DNA from: an uncultured Luminiphilus sp.
Lineage (GTDB): Bacteria; Pseudomonadota; Gammaproteobacteria; Pseudomonadales; Halieaceae
Assembly: GCA_943840615.1 (NCBI GenBank)
Contig: CALSVI010000017.1
Location: forward strand, 1 to 64,000
Length of the DNA stretch: 64,000 nt
Reading direction: 5' to 3'
The notes under the pieces are model-generated. The model was given only the letters and a program-made list of their open reading frames with translations. It was not told the origin of the DNA and did not search any database. Shown piece after piece: positions 35,679 through 46,066 of this stretch. Both the position numbers and the translations under genes were made by a program. Numbering within the stretch: position 1 is the stretch's first letter; the number at the start of each line of letters is the position of its first letter.

Positions 35679-36576
35679 TCAGAAATTCTCCAACATAAAC
35701 TGGCGGGCCAGCTGAGCGGCTGCATGAGAGGGATATTCGCGAATAACCTCATCGAGATATTCACGAGAGCGCTGCCGATTACCTTTAATAAATTGCACCC
35801 TGCCCAATTTGTACAATGCATCCGGCACCTTGGCATCAGCGGGATACTGGTCCAACAATAACTTGAAGTTTTGTCGCGCCAGTTCAGGGTCGGGAGGGTC
35901 CAGAACCAGATACAGCTCCCCCAACCAATAGTGAGCATTGGGCGCATAACGTCCGAACGGATAATCAGAGAGAAACTGCAGTGAACGACACGACGGCATC
36001 ATCGAACGCTTTCTCTCTTACCAATTCGTAGGCCGCTCGATAAGCCGCCTCTTCACCCTCCTGAGAGTCGACCGATCGGCCCCCTGTCTGAGGCGCCTCC
36101 ATGACAGCGGGCAACGACGTCTCAGAACCGGCGGTTTCACCTGCAACACTGGCGTTACCCGCTCCTGAGGCGAGACGCCGATCCAGATCGACGTAACGTT
36201 CAAGACTCTGTGCCTCAGAATTGCCGCAATGCCTGAGTCGCTTCCTCGAGGAGCCCGTTCAGTCTTCTGACATCCTCCTCCAGCTGCTGTACTCGCAAGA
36301 TCAGACTACCTGAGTCGGTGCCGGTGATGGGCGCGCTGGTCGCATCGACCGGCGGTCGCGCGACGGTGGTGGACCCGGAGTAAGGCTGAATGCCACTGTA
36401 AGAGGCCGCGGGAACCTCCCTTGACAGTCCGCCGGCATCTCCTGCGTTGGCTCGGGACGCTGGGCGGCCGCACGCCTTTCGGCCTCGACGTCTACGTAGT
36501 CCTGAGCGGTGATCGGTAGCGCAGCCACTAACAAAAAGCCGGCGAGTAACGCCGGCTTGATGGATAAACCTGTCAC
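35679..36576 (-). CDS. cpoB: CpoB/YbgF Tol-Pal cell-division coordinator, three frameshifts
   Basis: About 298 residues in total. The start (GTG 36576) gives a signal peptide (LSIKPALLAGFLLVAALPITAQ). The N-terminal coiled coil is LILRVQQLEEDVRRLNGLLEEATQAL in the next frame, the linker SEAQSLERYVDLDRRL ... EGEEAAYRAAYELVREKAFDDA in the third, and the C-terminal TPRs FLSDYPFGRYAPNAHYWLGELY ... DALYKLGRVQFIKGNRQRSR. Breaks are near 36435, 36221 and 35977. CpoB is periplasmic and couples PBP1B with Tol during constriction. Position directly after pal confirms identity. The frame breaks look like sequence errors, since all domains remain recognisable. Confidence 0.85.
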
Positions 36577-36591
36577 GGTAAAGGTCCTCAG

Positions 36592-37116
36592 TTATTTAAG
36601 CTCAACGCGGCGGTTCTGCTGCCAGTTGGACTCACCTGAGCCATACGCCACGGGATTCTCTTCGCCGTAGCTAATCGTCTCAATGCGATAACTCGGCACC
36701 CCATTAGCAACCATATAATCGCGCACCGCATTGGCACGTCGCTCACCAAGAGCGAGGTTATACTCTCGTGTTCCGCGCTCGTCGGTGTGGCCCTCTAGCC
36801 GCACGCTCGCATTGTTGCCCAGCAGCGCCGAGATATGAGCGTCAACCTGACCACGCGCGTCGTCAGTCAGCGAAGAGCTGTCAAAGTCGAAGTAAAAGAC
36901 GGTGCCCACATCGGCGGCGGCCTCCTCGCGGGCCTGCTGAGCCTGAGCCTGAGCCTGCTGCTCAGCCTCACGGGCGGCAGTCTCTTGCGCTGCCTGCTCG
37001 GCGGCTGCCGCGGCGGCGGCTTCGGCCTCTTTGGTTTCATTACTCGAACAAGCTGCCAAAAACAGGGCTGCAAAAACCAGGCCCATCCACTTCGCACAGA
37101 GCGTTACGTTTTTCAT
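36592..37116 (-). CDS. pal: peptidoglycan-associated lipoprotein Pal
   Basis: 174 residues. Lipobox LAAC gives an outer-membrane lipoprotein. An Ala/Glu/Gln-rich linker (EAAAAAAAEQAAQETAARE...) is followed by an OmpA-like peptidoglycan-binding domain (VFYFDFDSSSLTDDARGQVDAH, LEGHTDERGTREYNLALGERRA, SYGEENPV, NRRVELK). Pal anchors the outer membrane to the wall and binds TolB. AAGGA stands seven nt before ATG. The 176-nt spacer to tolB suggests a separate promoter, but no good -35/-10 is visible in it (a NotI-type TTGCGGCCGCAA palindrome is probably chance). Confidence 0.95.
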   Translation of the reverse strand: MKNVTLCAKWMGLVFAALFLAACSSNETKEAEAAAAAAAEQAAQETAAREAEQQAQAQAQQAREEAAADVGTVFYFDFDSSSLTDDARGQVDAHISALLGNNASVRLEGHTDERGTREYNLALGERRANAVRDYMVANGVPSYRIETISYGEENPVAYGSGESNWQQNRRVELK

Positions 37117-37292
37117 GTCTTTATCCTTCCCCAGTCACTGGAATCTCATCTCACGGTGCGTAATGTAGCGCATAACGCGGGGATTTTCCCCCGTCCATCC
37201 CAGAAATATTGCACTTCGCTTGCCGCCTCACCCAGCATAAACCGGTGGCGGCCAACCGGCAGTGTTTGCGGCCGCAAGTGGGCGCGCTGTCG

Positions 37293-38593
37293 CTACGGGG
37301 TGACGTAGGGAGACCAGGCGGGCTCCTGAACGCTGCCCTCACGAGCCGGAAGACTGAACCTGACGCCACCATCGACCGCTACGGCCCCTAGAATACTGGC
37401 TTCACCGCGCTTGGTCGCGTACAGAACGATCGAGCCATTGGGCGCGATACTCGGGCTCTCGTCGAGGCTGGTTTCTGTCAGCACCGTCAAGCGATCCGTC
37501 ACCAGATCGAATACTGCGATGTGGTAACGGCCATCCCGCTGATGCACCAGCGCCACATTGCGGCCATCCTGAGCCACCCTCGCCCTTGCGTTGTATCGGC
37601 CCTCAAAGGTCACTCTTTCGATCTTCTGAGTGCGGAGATCATACCGATAGATCTGTGGTCGCCCCCCCCGATCCGAGGTAAAGAGCAGCGACTTGCCGTC
37701 CGGCATCCATGTGGGCTCGGTGTCTATCGCAAAATGGCGCGTCAACCGCGTCAGTGCGCGGCTCTTGAGATTGAGTAAGTAAATATCGGGGTTGCCGTCT
37801 TTGGACAACACCAGGGCCATACTATTGCCGTCGGGTGACCACGCGGGTGAGTTGTTGAGGCCCTTGAAGTTCGTCAGCTGCTCCCGCTCACCGGTACGGA
37901 GATTTTGTCGGTAAATCGCGGGACGCGAGGTCTCGAAGGAGACGTAAGCCACCTCCGTACCATCTGGAGACCAGGCGGGTGACAGGATTGGCTCGCGCCC
38001 CTCGAGGAGCACGATCGGTCTGCGCCCGTCGGAATCGGCAAGGGTCAGACGATAGAAATCCTTGCCAGCTCGGGATTGCGCGTCACCGACACATACAAAA
38101 GGCGTGTGGCGAAGGCCCCGGGGATCCCCGTCAACGTTTCGTAAACCGAATCAGACACCCGGTGTGACAGCATTCGTAGCTCTGACACCGGACCCGTCAC
38201 CGTGCCACTCTCAACCGCCTCTTGCCGGGTCGTGTCGAACAGCTGAAAGTCGATTCTGGCCTGCGACCCTACGGTCACCCGTCCAATCAACACGTACTCG
38301 GCCGAAATCGCCCGCCAGTCGCGAAAGAAGAGTTCTGATTCACGAGTGGGGTAGCTCAACATGTCTCGGCGACTCACCGGCGCGAACTGTCCGCTGCGCG
38401 CAAGATCCGAATCAATAATCTGGGCCGCATCCTCCGGCGCTGAGCCCACACCTTGCCAAGCGAAAGGCACCACTGCGATCGGGGTTGGATTTTCTACGCC
38501 CTGATTGATTTCGATCTGCAACTCGGCGCGGACGCCCGAGACGCACAGGAGCGGGAGCAGGAGCAAGATGCCCCATCTTTTCGTTAACACCAT
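37293..38593 (-). CDS. tolB: TolB periplasmic propeller protein, one frameshift
   Basis: About 433 residues when joined. The N-terminal part (signal [14 protein letters not shown], then [20 protein letters not shown]) and the beta-propeller ([55 protein letters not shown]) are complete. One missing G near 38065 breaks [20 protein letters not shown]. TolB binds Pal and the TolA-energised machinery at the septum. The stop is 176 nt before pal and the start overlaps tolA by one base. The frameshift in a conserved gene, with no other damage, points to a sequencing error. Confidence 0.92.
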
Positions 38594-39303
38594 TAGTACC
38601 TCAAATCCTCAGGCTTAAAGATCAGCTGAAAGCGCCGAAAGTTTGCCTCAAATGCGGGGTCATCGAGCTTGGCCACCTCGGGAAAACGACCCGCGCGCTT
38701 CACCGCGGTCATGGCACTGCGATCGAATGCCGTATCGCCACTCGACTGCAACACTCCCACGCCGACGACCTCACCCGTGGGCACTAATTGTATCGCCAAT
38801 ACCGCCACCATGCCGTTACGCGCACTCGGTGGTCGGGTCCAGCGATTGATCACCGCAGCCTGAATGGTCGCCGCCACCACATCACGCAGGCTGGGCTCCC
38901 CCGCCCCCGTTGTCATAATGTCTGCATCGACAAGGGTTTCAAGCTCCTCACGGGTCAGCGCGGCCAGTTGCTCAGCATCCCATTCTGGGGCGGCCGGCGC
39001 TGGCTGTGTCACCTCGGTGGGTTCGGGCTCACTTTCAATCGCCGGCGTCGGAGCGGGCGCTGGTTGGTTTGGTTTTGGTTCGGGCTTGGGCTTGGGTTTA
39101 GGTGTGGGCGCCGTCGTTTTAGGTCTGGGTTTCAGTGTTTCGGCCTGAACCAGCGTCGCCTGAATGGGCTGAATGGCTGGCGCGGCAGCAACCACCTCAT
39201 TGGCACCACTCCCCCTCACAACCAGTATCAATATCAGACCGCCGTGAAGCAGTAGCGTCAAAGCGGCAGGTAGCCCGGCAAAGAGCAGGCGGTCGGCTGA
39301 CAT
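38593..39303 (-). CDS. tolA: TolA, short form with proline/lysine-rich linker
   Basis: 236 residues, much shorter than E. coli TolA (421). An N-terminal inner-membrane helix (LPAALTLLLHGGLILILVVRG) is followed by a TonB-like PK/PE linker (TPKPKPKPEPKPNQPAPAP) instead of the long alanine-rich helix. The C-terminal domain (IQAAVINRWTRPPSARNGMVAV ... AFDRSAMTAVKRAGRFPEV) is the TolA/TonB-C fold. It links TolQR proton flow to TolB-Pal. The neighbourhood fixes the assignment as TolA rather than TonB. It overlaps tolR and tolB by one base each. Confidence 0.92.
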   Translation of the reverse strand: MSADRLLFAGLPAALTLLLHGGLILILVVRGSGANEVVAAAPAIQPIQATLVQAETLKPRPKTTAPTPKPKPKPEPKPNQPAPAPTPAIESEPEPTEVTQPAPAAPEWDAEQLAALTREELETLVDADIMTTGAGEPSLRDVVAATIQAAVINRWTRPPSARNGMVAVLAIQLVPTGEVVGVGVLQSSGDTAFDRSAMTAVKRAGRFPEVAKLDDPAFEANFRRFQLIFKPEDLRY

Positions 39304-39719
39304 CAGTCTCCCGCTGGGCTCTCAGTGACCAGGCCGACGGAAGGTGCCCCCGCCTCCTGCAAAGCGGTCATCACCACGACCACATCGCCATAGGCGACCT
39401 TCCGGTCGCCCCATACCAGCACGGGTTTATTGGGCGTACGCCGCAATACTGCGGCCACTCGCTGACGAACGGTGGCCAGTTCCAGCGCCTGCTTTTCATT
39501 GGCACCCAAATTGAGGAACAGCTGGCCGCGGCCATCGATAGACACTATCAGCGGTTCTGCATCCTGATCCTTGACCGGCGCCGCATCCGCTTTAGGCAGA
39601 TCCACCGCAACACCCTGCATCAACATCGGCGCGGTCACCATAAAAATAACCAGCAGCACCAGCATCACATCGATGTAGGGCACGACGTTAATTTCTGCGA
39701 GCATCCGGCGACGGCGCAT
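39303..39719 (-). CDS. tolR: TolR
   Basis: 138 residues of the ExbD/TolR family. Single N-terminal helix (INVVPYIDVMLVLLVIFMVTAPML), with the essential Asp in YIDVML, and a periplasmic domain ending ALQEAGAPSVGLVTE. With TolQ it forms the proton-driven stator that energises TolA. Two nt after the tolQ stop, and overlapping tolA. Confidence 0.95.
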   Translation of the reverse strand: MRRRRMLAEINVVPYIDVMLVLLVIFMVTAPMLMQGVAVDLPKADAAPVKDQDAEPLIVSIDGRGQLFLNLGANEKQALELATVRQRVAAVLRRTPNKPVLVWGDRKVAYGDVVVVMTALQEAGAPSVGLVTESPAGD

Positions 39720-39721
39720 GA

Positions 39722-40432
39722 TCAGCGTCTCTGTGACTGATTCGCTTTCAACGCGTAAGTCTGGCGCTGCAAAATACCGGAAAACTCATCCAGAAAGGTT
39801 TCATAACGATTCAAAAGCACGTCACTTCTGGCGGCCAATCGATTGTAGGCCAGTACCGCCGGGATGGCGGCGAACAAACCCATCGCCGTGGCGATGAGTG
39901 CTTCCGAAATGCCCGGCGCGACAGTCGCTAACGTGGCCTGCGTGGCGTTGGCGAGCCCTCGAAAGGAATGCATGATCCCCCAGACTGTGCCCAAAAGACC
40001 AATATACGGACTGGTAGAGCCTACCGAAGCGAGGAACGGTAGATGTTGCTCGATACGGTCTGTCTCGCGCATCAGTGCGACCCGCATCGCTCGCCTCGAG
40101 CCCTCCAGTATCGCGTCGGCATCCATATCTGACTGCTGGGAGAGCCGAGAGAACTCCTTGAACCCCGCGCGGAACAGACTTTCGACTCCAGTCGGTAATT
40201 GACCCTCCGTGACGGCCTGATTGCCTTCCCGATATAACTGAGCCAGATCGATGCCCGACCAAAATTGCTCCTCAAAAACCAGCAGTTCATCATCTGCTCG
40301 GCGCATGAGCATGACCCGCTGGATGATCAAGAACCACGAGGAGAGCGAGGCCAATACCAAAATCAGCATCACCACCTGAACCAGTGCGCTAGCGCCGACG
40401 ATGAGCTCTATCAAACCCAGCTCCTGCGTCAT
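39722..40432 (-). CDS. tolQ: TolQ
   Basis: 236 residues of the ExbB/TolQ family with three membrane helices: the first at ALVQVVMLILVLASLSSWFL, and the TolQ pair around LASVGSTSPYIGLLGTVWGIMHSF and VAPGISEALIATAMGLFAAIPAV, which carry the conserved Thr/Gly channel residues. It forms the Tol proton channel with TolR. It overlaps the ybgC stop by four bases, so the ybgC-tolQRAB genes form one operon. Confidence 0.96.
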   Translation of the reverse strand: MTQELGLIELIVGASALVQVVMLILVLASLSSWFLIIQRVMLMRRADDELLVFEEQFWSGIDLAQLYREGNQAVTEGQLPTGVESLFRAGFKEFSRLSQQSDMDADAILEGSRRAMRVALMRETDRIEQHLPFLASVGSTSPYIGLLGTVWGIMHSFRGLANATQATLATVAPGISEALIATAMGLFAAIPAVLAYNRLAARSDVLLNRYETFLDEFSGILQRQTYALKANQSQRR

Positions 40433-40854
40433 GTCATGTCCTCCTTTACGACTAAGGTTGCCTCGAGTTGCGCCCGCAACGCGGGGTCAAGCCGTCTCGC
40501 ACGGCCAGTGTCACTGGCCACACAGGCAATCTGAATGTTGCCTTCAACCAACATTGCTTCGCCTCTGCGCACGGTCTGTACAAAATCGATGGTCGCGCCC
40601 CCAACGGCCGAAATTCGCGCTGTCGCTTCAACCTGATCATCTAACCTCGCAGGTTGGCGATAGGTCAGCGAGAGGTCAGAAACCACAAACATCCAGCCCG
40701 CGTCAGAGATCGCGGCGCGCTCCAGCCCGAAAGTCCGCATCAATTCGGTTCGGGATCGCTCAAGATATTTGAGGTAATTGACGTAGTAAACAATCCCTCC
40801 CGCGTCTGTGTCTTCAATATAGACACGAATCGGCAGCGAAAATTCCGCGGTCAA
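40429..40854 (-). CDS. ybgC: YbgC acyl-CoA thioesterase
   Basis: 141 residues, hot-dog fold 4-hydroxybenzoyl-CoA thioesterase family. The N-terminal motif [23 protein letters not shown] carries the catalytic Asp in EDTDAGG. It hydrolyses short-chain or phospholipid-linked acyl-CoA/ACP thioesters and is nearly always first in the tol-pal operon. It overlaps ruvB by four bases. Confidence 0.95.
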   Translation of the reverse strand: MTAEFSLPIRVYIEDTDAGGIVYYVNYLKYLERSRTELMRTFGLERAAISDAGWMFVVSDLSLTYRQPARLDDQVEATARISAVGGATIDFVQTVRRGEAMLVEGNIQIACVASDTGRARRLDPALRAQLEATLVVKEDMT

Positions 40855-41906
40855 GGAGACTCGTCCAGATCAAGACCTAGCGACTCGGCGGCAGAACCCT
40901 GAAAAGCGATGCCGAAGTGGGCATAGGCATGCCGCGTCGCAATGCGGCCCCTCGGCGTTCTCATGATAAAGCCCTGCTGAATCAGGAATGGCTCCAGCAC
41001 ATCTTCGATCGTGCCGCGCTCCTCTGACAGGGCTGCGGCCAGGCTATCAACGCCCACTGGCCCCCCATCAAACTTTTCAATCATGGTGAGCAATAACCGA
41101 CGATCAAGATGATCAAAGCCCTGAGCATCCACACTGAGCAGATCGAGGGCTGCTTCAGCGGTAGCCCCCGTCACCACGCCGTCGACCCTAACCTCTGCGT
41201 AGTCGCGCACGCGACGCAACAACCTGTTAGCAATGCGCGGTGTGCCGCGAGAACGTCGCGCAATAGCGACTGCACCGTCCTCGTCGGCAGGTATCTCCAA
41301 AATCTTCGCGGAGCGCACCACAATTTCAGTGAGTTCTGCGGCATCATAAAACTCGAGCCGTTGGACAATACCGAATCGATCGCGCAAAGGAGACGTCAAC
41401 AAACCCGCCCGGGTTGTGGCGCCAACGAGTGTGAAAGGCGGCAAATCGAGCTTGATGGAACGCGCAGCCGGGCCCTCGCCAATCATAATATCGAGCTGAT
41501 AATCCTCCATCGCGGGATAGAGCACTTCCTCGACATAAGGGCTCAACCGATGGATTTCGTCAATGAACAAGACATCCCCGGGATCAAGGTTTGTCATAAG
41601 CGCCGCGATATCGCCCGCTTTTTCGAGGATCGGCCCGCTGGTGGTCTTGAGTTGTACCCCCATCTCCTCGGCGATGATGCTGGCAAGCGTGGTCTTGCCC
41701 AGGCCAGGCGGACCAAAAATCAGCGTGTGATCGAGAGGCTCGCCCCTGCCTCGAGCAGCGGAAAGAAAAATCTCCATCTGCTCTCGCACGGCGCGTTGGC
41801 CAATGTATTCGTCAAGGCGCCGGGGCCGAATAGCACGATCCATGACTTCTTCGCGGTTATCTCCCGTGTCAGCCGCTACCAGTCGATCTGTTTCGATCAC
41901 AGACAT
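40851..41906 (-). CDS. ruvB: Holliday-junction branch-migration helicase RuvB
   Basis: About 351 residues from ATG 41906 ([10 protein letters not shown]), with GGAAAGGAG just upstream; the longer track start overlaps ruvA. AAA+ helicase: [21 protein letters not shown], Walker [12 protein letters not shown], Walker [11 protein letters not shown], sensor-1 [18 protein letters not shown], and the winged-helix end [14 protein letters not shown]. It drives branch migration with RuvA. Stop overlaps ybgC. Confidence 0.97.
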   Translation of the reverse strand: MSVIETDRLVAADTGDNREEVMDRAIRPRRLDEYIGQRAVREQMEIFLSAARGRGEPLDHTLIFGPPGLGKTTLASIIAEEMGVQLKTTSGPILEKAGDIAALMTNLDPGDVLFIDEIHRLSPYVEEVLYPAMEDYQLDIMIGEGPAARSIKLDLPPFTLVGATTRAGLLTSPLRDRFGIVQRLEFYDAAELTEIVVRSAKILEIPADEDGAVAIARRSRGTPRIANRLLRRVRDYAEVRVDGVVTGATAEAALDLLSVDAQGFDHLDRRLLLTMIEKFDGGPVGVDSLAAALSEERGTIEDVLEPFLIQQGFIMRTPRGRIATRHAYAHFGIAFQGSAAESLGLDLDESP

Positions 41907-41925
41907 ACTCCTTTCCGGCGCGCTG

Positions 41926-42552
41926 TCATCCCTTGCCTCCACCCGCGACACGCAGTGCCAGACGAATCAGCTCCTCGCTGCTGGTTTCCGGCGGCGCCTG
42001 AGTGCTAGCAATCAATTTGGCGGCCTCAGTCAGCTTATAACCCAATGCCACAAGCGCCTGTTCCGCTTCGGCCCGCTGATCGGGTGTTTGAGAAGCCGCT
42101 TGCCCCGGTAAGGATGACGTATCCGACTCCGGGGACAGTTCATCCAGCCAAACCCCGGCTTTGTCACGCATCTCCACAAGCAGACGTTCCGCCGTCTTAC
42201 GGCCCACACCGGGCAATGCCACCAATGCCGCCACATCGTCTCGCTGCAGGCAACGCGCAAAAGCCGCCGCATCCATGCCGGAGAGCAGCGTGAGCGCTAG
42301 TCGTGGCCCCACACCACTCACTTTGATCAATGCGCGGAACAAACGCCGATCAGCTGAGTCCGCAAAGCCGAACAGCTGCTGCGCGTCTTCACGAACGACA
42401 AAATGCGTTAGCAGTGTTACGGGCTGACCGAGTTCAGGTAGTTGATAGAGCGTGGTCATGGGCACCTGAATTTCGTAACCGATGCCCCCTACATCCACCA
42501 GAATCTCCGGCGCCTGCCGCCCGATCAATGTGCCGCGAATCTGACCAATCAT
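41926..42552 (-). CDS. ruvA: Holliday-junction DNA-binding protein RuvA
   Basis: 208 residues: [31 protein letters not shown], two HhH motifs ([36 protein letters not shown]), a flexible linker, and the C-terminal RuvB-binding domain ([19 protein letters not shown]). RuvA tetramers hold the four-way junction for RuvB. Nine nt after ruvC. Confidence 0.97.
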   Translation of the reverse strand: MIGQIRGTLIGRQAPEILVDVGGIGYEIQVPMTTLYQLPELGQPVTLLTHFVVREDAQQLFGFADSADRRLFRALIKVSGVGPRLALTLLSGMDAAAFARCLQRDDVAALVALPGVGRKTAERLLVEMRDKAGVWLDELSPESDTSSLPGQAASQTPDQRAEAEQALVALGYKLTEAAKLIASTQAPPETSSEELIRLALRVAGGGKG

Positions 42553-42561
42553 GCTGTCACT

Positions 42562-43080
42562 TTACCTTAAACGCCCGGCTCTGAATCGACTCGCTGCGAG
42601 TGCACCCGCAAGACCCTCCGTATGGCAGTGGCATAACGCGGCTGCCAGACCGTCTGCGGCATCCTCCGCCGGCTCTGCAGACAAGCCAAGGAGCGCTGTC
42701 ACCATATGCTGTACCTGTTGCTTGCTCGCCGCACCCGTCCCCACGACTGACTGCTTGATCTGTCTCGCTGCGTACTCGTGGACGACCAGATCATTGACCA
42801 CACAAGCCACCATCGCAGCCCCCCGAGCGTGACCCAGCTTTAAAGCCGCGTCGGCACTTTTGGCCATGAACACACTCTCAATCGCGGCCACGGTGGGCTG
42901 GTGGCTATCGATAATTTCCGACAGCGACTCAAACAGCACCCGCAAGCGGACACTGAGGCCCTCCTTCACAGGGAGACGGATCGTTCCGCTGGATACATAC
43001 CGAGGCTGTTTTTTCTCGACGCGAATAATGCCGAAACCCGTCTTGCGCGAGCCCGGATCGATACCGAGGATGACTGTCAT
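42562..43080 (-). CDS. ruvC: Holliday-junction resolvase RuvC
   Basis: 172 residues, RNase-H fold: ILGIDPGSRKTGFGIIR with the first catalytic Asp (D7), IESVFMAKSADAALKLGHARGAAM with the Glu, and the final AEDAADGLAAALCH with Asp residues. It cuts Holliday junctions symmetrically. First gene of ruvCAB, 89 nt after yebC. Confidence 0.97.
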   Translation of the reverse strand: MTVILGIDPGSRKTGFGIIRVEKKQPRYVSSGTIRLPVKEGLSVRLRVLFESLSEIIDSHQPTVAAIESVFMAKSADAALKLGHARGAAMVACVVNDLVVHEYAARQIKQSVVGTGAASKQQVQHMVTALLGLSAEPAEDAADGLAAALCHCHTEGLAGALAASRFRAGRLR

Positions 43081-43169
43081 GATGGCAACCGGCGTAGACC
43101 AGACGACAGTGTGACCGATTGCGGGGAAAAGTTCATTGATCGGTGCAAGAACACGCGCACCTACAGACG

Positions 43170-43913
43170 TTAGAGCGTAACGAGGACGTCCTCGGGAATG
43201 TCCGCGTTGGAGTACACATTTTGCACGTCATCGAGATCTTCCAACATGTCGATCAGCCCCATTACGCTCGGTGCTGTCTCGGCATCCAGCAGCACCTCCG
43301 TACTCGGCATCATTGTGACCTCTGCCAGCACGGGCTCGAGTCCTGCACTGACCAGTGCGTCGCGCACCTCGGTCACACACTCCCAGGGAGTCAGCACGTC
43401 CACGCTCCCGTCGTCAGCCGTCACGATGTCATCGGCACCGGCCTCGAGTGCCGCATCCATCAGCGTCTCCTCGTCTGCGCCCGGCGCAAACTGAATCAAT
43501 CCGGTCCGTGAAAAGAGATAAGCCACCGAACCGTCGGTACCGAGATTGCCGCCCCGCTTGGTGAAGGCGTGTCGCACTTCAGCCACCGTGCGGTTGCGGT
43601 TGTCTGTCATGACCTCAACCAGCACAGCAACACCACCGGGCGCGTAGCCTTCATAGGTGAGTTCCTCCATGCTATCGGCTTCACCGGTGCCTGCGCCTCG
43701 AGCAATGGCGTTATCAACCGTATCGCGCTTCATGTTGGCACCCAGCGCTTTATCTACGGCCGCGCGGAGGCGAGGGTTATCTTCGGCTACGGGTCCCCCT
43801 GCTCGCGCAGACACTACGAGCTCGCGGATCAATTTGGTGAACAGTTTTCCTCGCTTAGCGTCTTGAGCGGCCTTGCGATGCTTGATATTTGCCCATTTAC
43901 TGTGCCCCGCCAT
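43170..43913 (-). CDS. yebC: YebC/PmpR family translation/regulatory protein
   Basis: 247 residues. Family start [37 protein letters not shown] is diagnostic, with [23 protein letters not shown] in the middle. YebC proteins were first described as DNA-binding regulators and more recently linked to relief of ribosome stalling at proline runs. It lies in the usual aspS-yebC-ruvC order, nine nt after aspS. Confidence 0.95.
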   Translation of the reverse strand: MAGHSKWANIKHRKAAQDAKRGKLFTKLIRELVVSARAGGPVAEDNPRLRAAVDKALGANMKRDTVDNAIARGAGTGEADSMEELTYEGYAPGGVAVLVEVMTDNRNRTVAEVRHAFTKRGGNLGTDGSVAYLFSRTGLIQFAPGADEETLMDAALEAGADDIVTADDGSVDVLTPWECVTEVRDALVSAGLEPVLAEVTMMPSTEVLLDAETAPSVMGLIDMLEDLDDVQNVYSNADIPEDVLVTL

Positions 43914-43922
43914 GAGCCTGAC

Positions 43923-45716
43923 TCAATCCGATGTGGCAGGGGTATCGGGGCGACGCGGGCGCAGCGAAAGCTCGCGCATTTGCTGATCAGACACCGTGCC
44001 AGGCGCCTCGGTCATGACACACTGCGCGCTCTGGGTCTTCGGGAAGGCAATGACCTCGCGGATGGACTGCCCACCCACCATCAACATCACCAGTCGATCG
44101 AGCCCAAAAGCCAGACCTGCATGGGGTGGTGCACCATGACGCAGCGCGCTCAGCAAAAATCCGAACTTCGATTCTGCTTCAGTCTCATCGATACCCAGAA
44201 GATCAAATACTGCTTGTTGCATGGCCTGGTCGTGAATACGCACCGAGCCACCGCCGACCTCGCTGCCGTTTAGCACCATGTCATAAGCCTGAGAGAGGGC
44301 TGCCTCGGGCTCTGCCCGCAATGCCTCGACCGAACAGGCGGGTGCGGTAAAGGGATGATGGAGCGCCGCCATACCGCCGCGCTCGTCGCCCTCAAACATG
44401 GGGAAATCCACGATCCAGAGTGGCGCCCAGCCATCGGCGATCTGGTCCAGATCAGCAGCCACCTTTAAGCGCAGCGCGCCGAGTGACTCATTGACCACTG
44501 ACCGTTTGTCCGCACCGAAGAACAGAATATCGCCATCCGCGGCATCGAGCCGATCGAGCATTGCAAGGACAGTCTCATCGGGCATGAATTTAAGAATGGG
44601 GGACTGCAGTCCTGCTATTCCCGCCGAGCGATCGTTGACCTTGATCCACGCCAGGCCCCTCGCACCATAAATACCCACGTAATCGGTGTAATCGTCAATT
44701 TCCTTGCGCGATAGTGAGGCGCCGCCCGGTACTTTCAGCGCCGCGACCCGACTAGCCGGATCACTGGCGGGGCCACTGAACACTTTAAAGTCGACACCGG
44801 CCATCAGGTCATCAATCGATATCAGCTCCCAGCTCACCCTGAGATCAGGCTTATCCGACCCAAAACGCTCCATGGCGTCCGCCCACGTCATGTGCGGGAA
44901 CTCACCGAGATCCACGTCGAGCTGCTCTCTGAAGAGGTTGCGCACCAAGCCTTCGGTGATAGACATCACCTCGTCGGCATTGAGGAAGGCGGTTTCAATA
45001 TCAATCTGAGTGAACTCAGGCTGTCGGTCCGCGCGCAGATCTTCGTCTCTGAAGCAGCGTGCGATTTGATAGTAGCGATCAAACCCCGAGACCATCAGTA
45101 ATTGCTTAAACAGTTGCGGCGATTGCGGCAGCGCAAAAAAAGCGCCGGGCTGAGTGCGGCTGGGCACCAGGTAGTCCCGCGCGCCTTCTGGCGTGGCCCG
45201 GGTCAGTATGGGTGTCTCGATATCGAGAAACCCCTGTTGGTCGAGATAGCGGCGAATACTCGAGGTAATGCGAGCGCGGGCAATCAGATTTTGCTGCATC
45301 TCGGGCCGACGAAGATCCATATATCGGTAGCGCAAGCGCACGTCCTCACCCACCGAGTGATGCTCATCCAGCGGGAAAGGCGGGGTCTGCGCGGCATTGA
45401 GCACCTCCAGAGTCTTGCCGAGCACTTCGATTCGCCCTGAGGCCATGCCTGCATTCACGGTCTCGGCAGTTCGCGCGCGCACCCGGCCAGTGATGCGCAA
45501 TACATACTCGCTGCGAACGCTGTCCGCCCGCTGAAAATGCGCTTGTGTATCCGGATCAAACACGACCTGCACGACTCCCTCACGGTCGCGCATGTCGAGA
45601 AAAATAACGCCGCCATGATCGCGCCGTCGGTCAACCCAACCGCACAGCGTCACCGTCTGATCGATCAAATCGTCGTCAATCAGGCCGCAGTAGTGGGTTC
45701 GCATCGCTGTTTCCAT
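43923..45716 (-). CDS. aspS: aspartyl-tRNA synthetase
   Basis: About 597 residues from ATG 45716, which has AGGAAA eight nt upstream; [12 protein letters not shown] contains the conserved start. Class II synthetase: anticodon-binding OB domain ([21 protein letters not shown]), motif 2 ([23 protein letters not shown]), a bacterial insertion (GAD) domain, and motif 3 ([15 protein letters not shown]). It charges tRNA-Asp. It lies 17 nt after the fmdB stop. Confidence 0.97.
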   Translation of the reverse strand: METAMRTHYCGLIDDDLIDQTVTLCGWVDRRRDHGGVIFLDMRDREGVVQVVFDPDTQAHFQRADSVRSEYVLRITGRVRARTAETVNAGMASGRIEVLGKTLEVLNAAQTPPFPLDEHHSVGEDVRLRYRYMDLRRPEMQQNLIARARITSSIRRYLDQQGFLDIETPILTRATPEGARDYLVPSRTQPGAFFALPQSPQLFKQLLMVSGFDRYYQIARCFRDEDLRADRQPEFTQIDIETAFLNADEVMSITEGLVRNLFREQLDVDLGEFPHMTWADAMERFGSDKPDLRVSWELISIDDLMAGVDFKVFSGPASDPASRVAALKVPGGASLSRKEIDDYTDYVGIYGARGLAWIKVNDRSAGIAGLQSPILKFMPDETVLAMLDRLDAADGDILFFGADKRSVVNESLGALRLKVAADLDQIADGWAPLWIVDFPMFEGDERGGMAALHHPFTAPACSVEALRAEPEAALSQAYDMVLNGSEVGGGSVRIHDQAMQQAVFDLLGIDETEAESKFGFLLSALRHGAPPHAGLAFGLDRLVMLMVGGQSIREVIAFPKTQSAQCVMTEAPGTVSDQQMRELSLRPRRPDTPATSD

Positions 45717-45733
45717 GGTTTCGTTTCCTGTCC

Positions 45734-46066
45734 TCAACTGGCTTTCGAGGTGTCGGTCTTCGCGGGCGCAGCCGATTTGGATTCCACTTTACTCTGCTTG
45801 TCGCCAGAGGTAGTTCCAGACTCCGCCTTCGCGGAGGGCTTATCCGCCGAGTCGCTGCGCTCTCCGGCAATGTTTTTCTTGTCTCCGGTTTTGAAGTCGG
45901 TCTCGTACCAGCCACCGCCCGAGAGTCGGAACGACGGTGCGCTAACCTGCTTCTTCAGAGCCGGTTGTGAGCATGCCGGACAGTTGGTCAGCGGCGCATC
46001 CGCCAGTTTTTGGAGGGCCTCAAGGCCGTGTCCGCACTCCTGACAGGAATATTCGTAAATAGGCAT
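45734..46066 (-). CDS. FmdB-family zinc ribbon protein
   Basis: 110 residues from ATG 46066 (GAGGAG upstream). The N-terminus [20 protein letters not shown] with CxxC, followed by CPAC, forms a zinc ribbon of the FmdB/CxxC_CxxC_SSSS family. [17 protein letters not shown] is the typical closing motif, then a Ser/Lys/Ala-rich tail. Function unknown; it is commonly found just upstream of aspS. Confidence 0.93.
   Translation of the reverse strand: MPIYEYSCQECGHGLEALQKLADAPLTNCPACSQPALKKQVSAPSFRLSGGGWYETDFKTGDKKNIAGERSDSADKPSAKAESGTTSGDKQSKVESKSAAPAKTDTSKAS

Noticed and set aside
37266-37277. TTGCGGCCGCAA palindrome between tolB and pal
   Set aside because: Twelve bases with no flanking symmetry and no promoter association; plausible by chance in GC-rich DNA.
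37293-38593. tolB as a true pseudogene
   Set aside because: Single-base break only, all propeller repeats intact on both sides, and neighbouring tol genes unbroken; error is more likely than decay.
41109-42008. 299-aa plus-strand ORF opposite ruvB
   Set aside because: Complete shadow of ruvB; no recognisable domains.
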